Part shown: one piece after another, positions 33,645 to 43,400 of the stretch
Numbering within the stretch: the first letter of the stretch is position 1
How the letters are laid out: every line of letters starts with the position of its first letter
Assembly (NCBI RefSeq): GCF_000003815.2
Contig: NC_049991.1
Span: forward strand, 9,635,182-9,699,181
Reading direction: 5' to 3'
DNA from: Branchiostoma floridae
Taxonomy: Eukaryota; Chordata; Leptocardii; Amphioxiformes; Branchiostomatidae
Length of the DNA: 64,000 bases
Program-made: the position numbers and the translations under genes
The notes under the pieces: model-generated
Database searches by the model: none
What the model was told of the DNA's origin: nothing
The model's input: the letters and a program-made list of their open reading frames with translations, nothing else

Positions 33645-34669
33645 TTAATAGAAGTCAGATATAGATGCCATCAGTGTATATTCAATGCTGACATTCTCAC
33701 TGGCTGCCTCTTTTTCTTTGTTTCAGACCACCCAGCCCTCTGCTCTTCAGTAGCAGTTTTATAACTTTTCACATGGATGTTCACAGGATTTGCAATGATG
33801 TCCGAGTTTTTATCTTCAACTAGTAGCAGCTGAAGTGATACTTTCCTGAGAACACTATTATATTCAAATATACGTTTGACTCCTGTCACTTTCAACTTGC
33901 TGAGAAGTTCACCAATGATACTGGAATTCAATGGAAGGAAAGTTTTCCTGGATTTTGTCAGTCAAGCCAGGATGTAGGATGTGCTGTCCAGCAATACATT
34001 TTACCAATTTTTTTCTACACTCTACCACAGCTCTGGTCCTAGTTATAGAGACTGAGTTCTAGTATCTGTTCATTAAACCCAGCAACAAAGCAGTCAGTCA
34101 GGCAGAGTACAACATACTCTAGGTACATGTAAAGGTATAGAACTAGTCTTATAAAATACACTTGTACATGTAAAATATAACTTAACACTCAATTGTATAG
34201 GTCATCACTTCACTTCTGTTTCTTTCTCTTTTACTTTTTATCTTTGCCAGGTAGACATGAAAGGTGTGGGGGCATCTTCTATGTCTCTTCTCTCAACAGA
34301 AATTATTTTATCAAGATTTTTCTCTTGTTAAAGATACTTCAAGAAGCATAACTTAATGTGAAATATATCAGAGAAATTTACACCTGAAAGAAAACTTGCT
34401 GCACTTCATTAAAATTTGACACGATATGTCTACCTTCAGGCTGTCAATAAGCTCTGTGCAAAAACATCTCAAACTGTTCTTTAAAAGTTGTTTAGTACTA
34501 AAAAATTGAAGACCTTTTATTATTTCCTGCTGTTGAGGGAACCTGGCTGTCTGTCTATCCTCTCTGTTGGACGGTGACTGGTCTCGCCTCCTCGCAAATG
34601 GTGCCGTCTGGGCAACAAGAGCTCTGAGAGTGCACACATTCAGGGCTCTTGGCTAAACGAGACCTATAT

Positions 34670-35239
34670 TCGATATTTAAGATTTGATTAGCAACTATGG
34701 TACATTATGTTTTATAGTGAAAAGCGATTTCACTGGGAGGTATTGTAATTGTTTTGGGGATTTCTGTTTTTCAGCTACATGTATATATTTTCCATGCACA
34801 GTTTTTTTTTGCCTATTCTTCATTGCACTCTTATTTTTCCCCAACATACATAGCCAGAGGTACAAATGTAGATGCCGTCGATCTTGTACTGCTCAGTATT
34901 CAAAATCCAATGGCTAAACGTAAGGGCAATGTACCAAATATATCGAAGACCTACATGTGTATGTACATCTCAAATGGGAATTAACTGTAGATTTCAATCA
35001 TACAGTTAGATTAACATACCAAGGAGTTCTGCTCAACTGTGGGCCCAGTGGTGTTGACATACAACTATAGATAACATTGGCAAAAAATGTTAACGCTACC
35101 ATATCAAAACTGGGTATCATAATCTTAAAATTGTAACATTGCAAGACGTAAATTACAGCCCATCACCTCACTTGATTGCAAGATAAAGAAGAAGAGAAGT
35201 ACATGTATGATTGATGATAAAAGAAACAGACGACATGTT
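34670..35239. other. Intergenic stretch between palindrome and COX6B
   Basis: AT-rich, with no exon recognised. The COX6B poly(A) signal lies just to the right. Confidence 0.5.
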
Positions 35240-35258
35240 TGCTTGGATTTTCCAACAC

Positions 35259-35264
35259 TTTATT
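35259..35264 (-). terminator. Poly(A) signal of COX6B
   Basis: TTTATT on the + strand (AATAAA on -) lies about 430 bp beyond the COX6B stop codon, with a plausible cleavage site near 35240. Confidence 0.6.
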
Positions 35265-35694
35265 CATATCCATAAACTTTAGTTTACATGCCACTCCATG
35301 GTTGTATTGACAATGGCCAAAATGAGAGTTATCATCCAGTTTGGCTTGACATAGGAATTAAGGGATAGCTATTGGTCACATTTGTTGTAATTGGTGCCAA
35401 TTGTTGAGGTATCACAGAGTTAACATAGAGCAGGCACTACAACCATTCAGACATTTTTGTTACTGCCATTGAATAGAGTTAGCACTTAACTCAATAGTGA
35501 TTCTCACCTTGCCATAGTCAAGACTACATATTACTAGTGTTTAAAACATTTCACTCTGGTGGTCTGGATCAGTGTACAATACATTTTTCTCCTCTGGTTT
35601 GAGTAGACATTTAGGGGCACTTAAACAACAATATCCTCTAGTATGACATGAAGGAACACAGCAGGTAAGGATGGTTCTCTGTGGTGAAGCAGCA

Positions 35695-36568
35695 TCAGAC
35701 CCTCCCGGCAAATGTGCCGCTCTCACGCTGTTCATCCCACATGTCCGACTGCAGAATGAGAGAAGAGTTACACATGAGGTACTGGAAACTATAACTTAGT
35801 ATAAGGACTCTAAGGCCTTTTAAAAAAAGTTGTTTCCTGTTTCCCTACCTACCCTAGAAAAACCTGCTGACAGGCTAGACTTTTGGGAGTAGTCAGTGGA
35901 GTCACATAGCTTCCTTTTGAAGTAAAAACACTGCTTGTTCTATCCAATGAAGGATAAATGTATGTAGTGTGCACAAAATTAAAGTTTGACATTGAAAGAC
36001 AAGTGTCCTCATGGATTTCAGTTTCCTTTTCAAATTATTTAACTGTATTGTAACATGTCTTACAAGAGTTTTGGCCAGCCTAAAAAAATATTACAAGAAA
36101 AAAAAAACATTTTCAACTTTCGCTGTCAAGGAAGGCAAATCTAACTGGGTTTGATACCCGAGGCATAGGACTGCAAGCCATACCTCCGTTTGAAAGGACC
36201 AATACAGTACTTTACAGTACAAGACAACTTTTTCAATGCCAAGGCAAAACTAAAATGCAACAGCTTAACATTTTACAGGCACGAGTATGACTTGACAAGT
36301 ATACTTTTTTGTGTAATAAACGGAAGATAGAAGTAAAAAAAGTAATACATGAGTGTTGACCTACCCAAGACTTGGGGCACATTGCGCGGTAGACATGCTT
36401 GAAGTACTGACAGGGTTCGTAGTCCTCCCCGCGTATGTTGGTGCAGCGGTGGAAGTCGATGTATCCCTGCCAGCAGTACCTCGCTTGGTTCGTGTTGGGG
36501 AAACGGGCGTCAAACGGAGCTGTTTTCACCTCCGCCACCTTGTAAGTCCCCGGCTCTGGATCCGACAT
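35695..36568 (-). CDS. COX6B: Cytochrome c oxidase subunit 6B (COX6B), two coding exons
   Basis: COX6B is a small subunit on the intermembrane-space face of complex IV, held by two disulfides in a twin CX9C/CX10C-type fold. Coding exons are 36568-36365 and 35748-35695, joining in phase 0 at Trp|Ser, for 85 residues (human COX6B1 has 86). Seen: KTAPFDARFPNTNQARYCWQ, then GYIDFHRC, then a Cys in DYEPCQYFKHVYRAMC, then KSWSDMWDEQRESGTFAGRV at the end. Cys32, Cys42, Cys54 and Cys65 give the expected four-cysteine pattern. The ATG sits 9 bases after the acceptor of this exon. Confidence 0.95.
35810..36110. mobile_element. MITE family D, truncated copy, in the COX6B intron between coding exons
   Basis: TTTCCTGTTTCCCTACCTAC, the CCTAGAAAAACCTGC stretch and TTGGCCAGCC are shared with the complete copy at 18357-18753. 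The right TIR is missing. The copy lies between the two COX6B coding exons. Confidence 0.65.
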
Positions 36569-38150
36569 GGCTGCACTCTACAGTAAATAATATATGACTG
36601 GCATGAGGATATATTGTAAAATAATGTTGTTCAGTTCAGCACAGCTACTAAGCTGGGCTTCCTAAGACGCAACTTACGAGTCTGCTCCAGCAAGACCAAG
36701 GAGCTGGCGTACAAAGCACTGGTCCGTCCAGTTGTGGAGTACGCCAGCTCCGTCTGGGATCCCCACACCAGCCGTGACATTAGCAAGTTAGAAAAGATCC
36801 AGCGCAGGGCTGCGCGTTTCGTCCAGAACCGACACAAACACCTCTAGTGTCTCTGACATGCTAAACCAACTTCAGTGGGCTTCTCTTCAAGATCGGCGCC
36901 GCCACACCAGACTGGCGATGATGTACAAGATTGTCCACAACCTAGCAAGTGTGCGATGCGTAGCCTTAAAGCCCCTGCCCTACAACAACGTGTACAGAAG
37001 CCGGAGAGGCCATAACCAACAACTCCAACACATTCCCTGCCGTACTAACTACAGACTCAATTCATTCTTCCCGCGGACTATCCGCGAATGGAACACTCTG
37101 CCCAAAGACATCATCGAATCCCCGTCCTTGACCACTTTTACCTCAAAGCTGACCAGTACTCCATCTTCTATCTAGCCTAATGAACAGTGGCGACCTTTGA
37201 CCCGACTTGTCAATTATTGCCAATCCCTTGGCAGTTGGACAATATCGGAAGAAGAAGAAGAAGCTGAGGTATTGGAAACACCATAGGCATGCCGCATAGA
37301 TAAACAACATTATGTAGTCTCTTGTTATCTGTTAATGAATGGATTTATAGAGTAGTAAATCTAATAATACCAATGCATTTATACATTAATAATGCTAAGC
37401 TAGTAATGTGTTGTAAAGATTGTTCCACTAAGTTACTAACACTAACTTACAATAAATCCCTTATTACCAGTTTTTGTTCCACTAAAATACATTTTGAAGT
37501 AGGTTCAGTTGAGATCTAATTGCTCCAATAGGTGATTCCACGGTTAAGCATTTGGGAATATACCGTATAGTATGACGTCCTTGGCTGAACATTGCGAAAA
37601 TAATTTACATAATACAAAGTTTTACTTCAAGTTCACTTCAAGGGGGAGGGGGGCAGAAGGGAAAACTGAAGGGAAATTTATGGTTTAGAGGATCAGCTAA
37701 TATGATTTTACAGTACGTTAAATTTATCAATATTTACATACAATATATATGAACTCGTGAATGTAGCATGAGCACCGAAAACGTTCAACTGAGGAGAATA
37801 CGTGACAGAACAGGGAGAGAAATGGAGGACTGTTCTCCTGCGTAAGGCCAACCGGTATCTTGGGGTGACCTTGCTGTGTGATAAACTGAAATTTAACCAG
37901 ATTAAAACCAACTTTAACACACAGTGTACGGTATTATCGTTAGGAGGAACTTACCTAAACATAATAGAGGTAAATATAGTTCGTATGCCCTAGTACTTAC
38001 CTGTAAGTTGGTGGTTTTTCACACAGAAATGATGTCACTTCTCCTCTTGGAGATCAAAATGGCTGCCGTGTGATCACGTGACTAGACCACAGCCCTGCCG
38101 TTTGACAAAAACGACCCCTAGCGGAATTTCCATTGTCTCCACAATACCGT
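36569..38150 (-). promoter_or_regulatory. COX6B: COX6B 5' UTR exon, 5' intron and promoter
   Basis: The coding exon has an acceptor (TTTACTGTAG) whose exon starts at 36577. About 1.4 kb upstream a strong donor CAG|GTAAGT ends an exon at 38001. Just upstream lie AAAATGGCTGCC (38056-38067), which matches the YY1 site seen at many nuclear genes for mitochondrial proteins, and an E-box TCACGTGA (38074-38081). I infer a non-coding first exon of about 100-150 bp. The CR1-like fragment lies in this intron; the rest of the intron (37263-37990) shows nothing. Confidence 0.6.
36633..37262 (+). pseudogene. 5'-truncated non-LTR retrotransposon (CR1/Jockey-like), reverse transcriptase C-terminus
   Basis: A coding stretch with KALVRPVVEYASSVWDP, KLEKIQRRAARF, then after a frameshift and stop near 36846 the segment LQDRRRHTRLAMMYKIVHN and SFFPRTIREWNTLP. 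This is the typical C-terminal tail of CR1/Jockey-clade reverse transcriptases. The 3' end is a short (GAA)n run at about 37249-37262, a microsatellite tail typical of such elements. It lies antisense to COX6B in the first intron and is dead. Confidence 0.85.
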
Positions 38151-38349
38151 CTCCACCCACAGCGACCAAAATAAATGAAAGAAAATAGTAAAATTTGGTC
38201 AAATAATGGGAATATTTGGCTAGGGGAGACTAAATAACTGCTACAATCAGAAAGTATTATTTTGCGAATAGTTTACGTGAGTGAGCGCAACTTGTCGGAT
38301 GCAAAAATTCATAAGTTATGTTCAGAATCTCAGATACCATGGATACATT

Positions 38350-38392
38350 ACATCAAGGACGTTATATCACATAATATAACGTCCTTGATTAC
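38350..38392. repeat. Perfect hairpin ATCAAGGACGTTATAT
   Basis: ATCAAGGACGTTATAT and ATATAACGTCCTTGAT are nearly perfect inverted repeats with a loop of a few bases. It lies upstream of COX6B. Possible tiny foldback relic. Confidence 0.65.
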
Positions 38393-38509
38393 ATGTACTA
38401 TTTATTATAAAACAGATTGTAGTCGAAGTACTCGACTTGACCAGTAACATTGTATGGGGATGTAATTTCATTGATTTGATAAATGGACTTAGAGCAAGTA
38501 ATAGATCTA

Positions 38510-38560
38510 CCAAGGAGGTTAAAAATCGCGATGAATGATCCTTTTTAACCTCCTTGGATC
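38510..38560. repeat. Hairpin CCAAGGAGGTTAAAAA
   Basis: CCAAGGAGGTTAAAAA and TTTTTAACCTCCTTGG are inverted repeats around a loop of about 17 nt. It is the second strong hairpin within 200 bp and differs in sequence from the first. Confidence 0.65.
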
Positions 38561-38922
38561 TACAAATAACAATAATCCCAAATTGCCCAAGCAGATGTTA
38601 TGTCAGAAAAGTGGGAAGGCCAGAAACATTGATATAATGACTTTGAGAAAACGGCCTGTTACGTTCTGTAACCTTGCAGGGGAACTATGGAAGAGCTGCC
38701 TGCAGGATGATGGCACCAAAATCAAAATGTTTCCAACCAACCAGACCTACAGTGCAGGTTGAACAGACATTAACTGATACGGAGGCCATTGCCCCATAAT
38801 TTATGGAAGCTTATCATAAAGTAACAAAGATATCCATCTGTCTCTTCTATTGAAACAAGTGTGCTGTGCGGTTGCATATTTAGTGTATGTTTCATTGTGT
38901 TGGGGGCAAAACAAAAACTTGT

Positions 38923-39004
38923 TGGCAGCGGTGGGATTCGAACCCACGCCATCGAAATGACTGGTGCCTAAAACCAGCGCCTTAGACCACTCGGCCACGC
39001 TACC
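38923..39004 (-). tRNA. tRNA-Leu (anticodon UAG)
   Basis: An 82-nt type II tRNA on the - strand. The acceptor stem is GGTAGCG/CGCTGCC with discriminator A, the D arm is GCC...GGC, and the anticodon stem CTGGT/ACCAG encloses loop TTTAGGC. A 13-nt variable arm follows, as expected for Leu, and the T arm is GTGGG-TTCGAAT-CCCAC. A and B boxes are intact. A TTTTT Pol III terminator follows within 10 nt (38913-38917 on the + strand). No intron. It looks functional. Confidence 0.96.
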
Positions 39005-39960
39005 TTGTGCTGTAAAGCGGCGTTCTATTGGTTCATAAACTATAATGCAAATTTCGGTTGCTTCTGAGCTCCCCTCAAAGTATTTTCAATGTATTCTTTT
39101 ATTTTTTATTGCTTCGTTTAGTTTGAGGTGCATTATTTCTTCAGTAACGCTGCATACACAGTGTGCTATGCTGACCATTGGCAGGATCGCTTACCTGATA
39201 GACACGTGACTAGAGTAGTCCAAAGACCTCACGAGGGGGGTTATTCCTAAAAAATAATTTCCATCAACGATTTACTTAGCTTTTAGCACGCAAAAATAAT
39301 TTTGATACATAAACATATAAATGTAGCTTAATTTTTATCAATATAGTACAATTTTTTACTTACAGTGGTGTGATATATTTTTTTTTCAAATACAAGTACG
39401 ATTTTTAAGCAACCCATTTGTAATGGTACAGCCTCAATTCTATTATTGGTTCCTGTTGGGTAGCCCATATCAATCATACCACGCAGTTGGCCAGGACAGG
39501 TAGTTTGGAAAGGTCTAGAAAGATAAAACTTCGTAAACTACAGCTTTGTGTACAGCATAGACTAAGTTTTGGAACGGTCAGCTGTGATAATCTGCTGAGT
39601 CTGGTGGTGTCCAGCCGGTCAAGACTGACCCGTGGGCCCGTGTGTACCAGGCCTCCCAAGCAGGACCTTGACAGTGTGCTGGTGGTCACGTAAGCAGGCA
39701 CACGCCCGATTATTATGATTCCACTGTTACCAAAAAAGTTCACAACCATTCTGACGGCATCTCCACTTCTTGCACCAACCAAAACCTGTCCGATGTCTCT
39801 GATCGCAGACCCCAACAGTAAATACCAGTGGCGTACCAGTCGTGAATTTCTGTACTCTTCGTGTCAGAAAAACGACGCAGATTTTCAGTCTTGAACCTTT
39901 ATTATTTATCGTGGGTAAAAATCTACTTGTTCAAAACCAGACGACCGGAAAGACAACAAA
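39005..39960. other. 5' flank of EEF2K
   Basis: No other gene recognised. A 68-codon ORF at 39487-39693 has no recognisable motif. The transcription start of EEF2K is probably within the last 100-150 bp before the ATG, but no TATA box or other core element is clear. Confidence 0.4.
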
Positions 39961-40413
39961 ATGTCTTCTGTGTCGAGTTCGTCTGATATGGACGAAGATT
40001 GGATGCATATGTTGCCTCTGACGGAGATAGAGGTTGTAGAAGAGGAGGAAACGTCGTCAGACTCAGCGGAGGAAGTCCCACGTTCAGTGTCAAAACAGAG
40101 GCGAGTATCGTTTGCATCCATCCGCCGACAGCGTACACTGGGCACTCTCTCGTCCCTGAGACCAGCCTCCGAGCCCATCGCCATACCCGAACGCGAAAAA
40201 GTTCCCAAACAGAGTGAGGAACCGGTCTCTATTCCCGTGAGAAACTGGCGGATCGCCATCAGGAAGGCTCGGGAGTTCGTGAGGAACACTCCCGATGCCT
40301 GGCAGGAGTTCGGATTGGAGAAGCACGAGACGGAAAAGGCCACTAGACATCGGTACAACGCCCTGAGAAAGTCATGGTTGGAGGACACGGTTCTGGTCAA
40401 GATGGAGGACGAG
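39961..40413 (+). CDS. EEF2K: EEF2K exon 1: N-terminus and calmodulin-binding region
   Basis: Encodes 151 residues: an acidic Ser/Glu/Asp start, then NWRIAIRKAREFVRNTPDAW, which aligns with the human calmodulin-targeting segment, keeping the anchoring Trp and basic residues. EKATRHRYNALRKSWLEDTV follows and enters the alpha-kinase domain. The donor is GAG|GTAAAC at 40414. The frame is open about 150 bases beyond the donor, so intron retention would add a short unrelated tail. Confidence 0.93.
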
Positions 40414-43400
40414 GTAAACAAACAAGCATGTGCACTTATCGGTATTAATCTTGCTGGGGAAGGGGGCGTGGTTAGGCCAAAAACGCCAAGGATCATTCAA
40501 CGGTTCAACCCATCACTACGAAATAACACCACAAGCAATATTTATTTTCTGTCGATTAACAGGTGATAGAGAAACATTTGGCAATGTCTAACGACATTCT
40601 CATTAAACTTGAATACAAGACTATACGATCAAAATACTTCTTTGTTGTTGTTGTTGCAAAAAGATAAAATGCATTAATGTGGAAAACTAAGAATATTCGA
40701 ATAACATCAACATTTTTCATTTATGGACATCCCTGCCATATTTCCTGCTCCGCCATATAACAAGTTACATGTAGGTCCCACAGACCCCGCACCCCCCTGT
40801 GTATTTATGCTGACTGGTAGTGGTACACACTTCATTCTCAAGTCAGCCTCTCAGTTACTAGTGAATCAATAGAAATATCCTCATACTACCAAAGAGCAGC
40901 TGCAGGATGTAGTCCAGTTTTTGGGACAGTGACCCCGGGTACTGTTAGGTCATGGGGCTATGGTGTCACTAGAAAAAGTTCAAGAGGTCCGAAGCACTGC
41001 TCTGCCAGGTAATAATGAATAAATTAAAAAAGGCACCATTGCCCCAAGTCAGGATTTTACAGAGATGTGTCCCCTTGGGCCTTTTCAGAAATTTTGGTAC
41101 ATTGTGTCCAGATGAAAAAAAAGTATTTGTCCAGTTTTTATTTTGCTAATTTCTTATAACACATCAGACTCTTCTAGCCTGGAGTTCAGTAGCCTCCATA
41201 GCAGGCTTTCTGGGGCCTTTTTTTGGCTCATAATACACTTTTGCTGGCCATTTCTATTTGTACTCGGTCGCTGATTGCTGGCGTTTTCTGATTGCCGGCC
41301 TCCGAAAGCCTGCATCCAAACGGCGCATGAAAGGGATATTAAAAAAACGATTAGGGCGATTAACTAGGAGGTGTGAATTTCTTGCCTGCCGTGGACTTCT
41401 AATAAACTGCACGCATCTCTACCGGACAGAGCGCTTGCAGCCGACATGCGAATTGTATTATGAGCCAAAAAAAGGCCCCAGAAAGCCTGCTATGGAGGCA
41501 AGGAGTTCAGCCTTGTTCCCAAACGTACACTTCCACCAACCTTGGTGGAGCGACTAAAAGCACTACAAAGCTGGATGGACTCCAGGCTAGACTGACCAGA
41601 CCATGGCCTGAAATTCCATTTTCCCCAGACAGAACTGAGAAGGATGCCAACAACAACGCTTCTCAGTCCATTTTCAGCCCTGTGTAAAATGATTAAGCCA
41701 ATATACAATATTTGCAGTTTTGAGGCCATTACATTACCATCAATTGAATTTTGTAAATAACATGCCAAGAAAATAACAAATATGATTTTGTGTTGCAGCC
41801 ATTCGACCATGGAGCCATGAGAGAATGTTTTCGCTTGTAAGTATGATGGCAATGTACAACCATAACTTCCTTGGTACAACCAAGGAACCTCCTTGGTACA
41901 ACCTAATATACCTGTATATATAGAATACAACACGGTGTATTCCGTATCACCCGAGGTACCCGCGGGAGGGCTGGGACCGAGGGTGATGCGGAATACACCG
42001 TGTTGTATTTTATTTATGTCATACCCACCTGAGAAAACCACTGTTTTGATGCGAAATGCGCCAGAAGTTGAACAAATTTGTTGCCCTCGAAAAAAGCGTT
42101 GCAACAGTAATGTTCCAACGTCCGAATCAGGTATTCGAACTGTCGATGGCGCGGCACTCGGTCCACTCGAAACAGTTTGATTTATTCGAATGGAGCCCGT
42201 GTGATAAGCCTGGGCCGTACAGAAAGTTATCACTCGGTCCAGAACACCCGTATCGAACGTTTTCGCGTCACAGGTATGACATAAAAGTCGTTACTACACG
42301 GTAATGGTGCTCATGACAATGTTCATAATTTGTTTGGTGCACATAGTTTTTATTGTTAGTTATAGATATTGTCATGGTTCAACACAGGACATGGTAACCT
42401 GTCTATTATCGTTAAAATCCCTTTGTGGTCCTCAAGTAAATAGTATGTCCTGTTGAGTTAGAGGCCAAGGGGATCCATATGCAGTTTTAGCTAGCTGCAT
42501 GGCTGCACGTTAGAGAAAATACTGGCCTCTTAAGGTCACATGACAGGCGGTAAGTGAATGGCAATCATTCCACTTCCACCCATTTGAGCCTCACGTACGT
42601 GTGTTGTTTTGCAACAATTCCTAATGCTAGTTCACCTTTATCTGCGTTGCTTAACCTTTATCCATTGTTTTAAAGAACAGACTATTTTGGGATATCAACT
42701 CGATGAACAGTGTTTTCAAATTGCAATATTCTTAAAATATGGCAGTTTAAAACCACCGTCCGCCAAATTGATACCCGTAAATATCCTTTTTTTTAAAACA
42801 ATGGATATAGGTTACCCCGCAGATAATGGTGAGCTAGCATTACTTGTCCTAATTGCCAGAAAGATTAGACACCCCATTCCCAATAAAACACACACAATCA
42901 CTTCTACTGTTCTGATGTATTTCTCCTACCATAACTATTACAAACATGCAGACAACATACATAACCTTTGTGCGTGTAATATGATCCAGTGAATAACAAC
43001 AGTGGCTGTGGAAATATTGGCAGCCAATGGTCTCTGTCTGAACTAATGACCTATGAATGGCATGTTGATATGCCTGTTTTAGGGTATGGTGTCAGTGTTT
43101 GTTATGGACCAGTCAATCAAACAGTAGAATTTTTTTTATCTGGCAATAAATGTTTTTTGGGAATTCTTAGCATGAAACAAATGAATTTTTTAATAATTGA
43201 TTTTATAACTGTAGAAGCAAACATACAATAATTGTTTTTATTTTGGATTGTCCAATGATGTTTTTATGAAATCATCTATATATAAAGAATTGGTTTCTAT
43301 AGACACCATACATGTAGTACATGCAAGTAACAATCAGTAACATATATACATTTTAAGTACATTTTCTGCATATCTTGTATCCAACACTTATCGAGACAAA

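Larger units (their letters stand above)
23212..34669. mobile_element. Giant imperfect palindrome (foldback-type element), 11.46 kb
   Basis: The outer ends are mirror images: ATATAGGTCTCGTTTAGCCA at 23212 and its reverse complement ending at 34669. Matching continues inward through both arms: 24590-24800 pairs with 32590-32810, 25200-25330 with 32210-32340, 25700-26210 with 30400-30840, 26690-27060 with 29460-29930, 28300-28540 with 29230-29450, and 28670-28740 with 28960-29030. The axis is near 28850-28870. The arms are clearly diverged (frequent substitutions and indels) and hold different insertions, so this is an old genomic structure and not an assembly fold. Ends reading TA|TAGGTCTCG suggest a TA target, but this is ambiguous because the end is itself AT-palindromic. 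No intact transposase is visible, so the superfamily is unknown. Confidence 0.85.
28870..34669. repeat. Right arm of the palindrome
   Basis: The mirror of the left arm, with two extra insertions (about 31043-31973 and 33168-33644) and without the left arm's 1.2-kb insertion. Coding-like stretches run on the - strand, that is inward from the terminus: 34637-34368, 33931-33671 and 30517-30053 (154 codons, the longest). The first and third show amino-acid similarity to the left arm in the same relative frame. No known domain was recognised. Confidence 0.75.

Noticed and set aside
23212-34669. Assembly artefact as explanation of the palindrome
   Set aside because: Arms differ by many substitutions and three separate insertions with target-site duplications, which an assembly fold or merged haplotype would not give.
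38801-38998. 65-codon minus-strand ORF starting MAEWSKALVLGTS
   Set aside because: It is the translation of the tRNA-Leu gene; the codons follow the D arm, anticodon arm and T arm.
41490-42233. 247-codon minus-strand ORF, among the longest single-frame ORFs of the window
   Set aside because: It crosses EEF2K exon 2 in antisense, a MITE end and a foldback element; no domain and no relation between its parts.
42609-42992. 127-codon plus-strand ORF
   Set aside because: Starts in MITE family B and has no conserved motif; chance reading.
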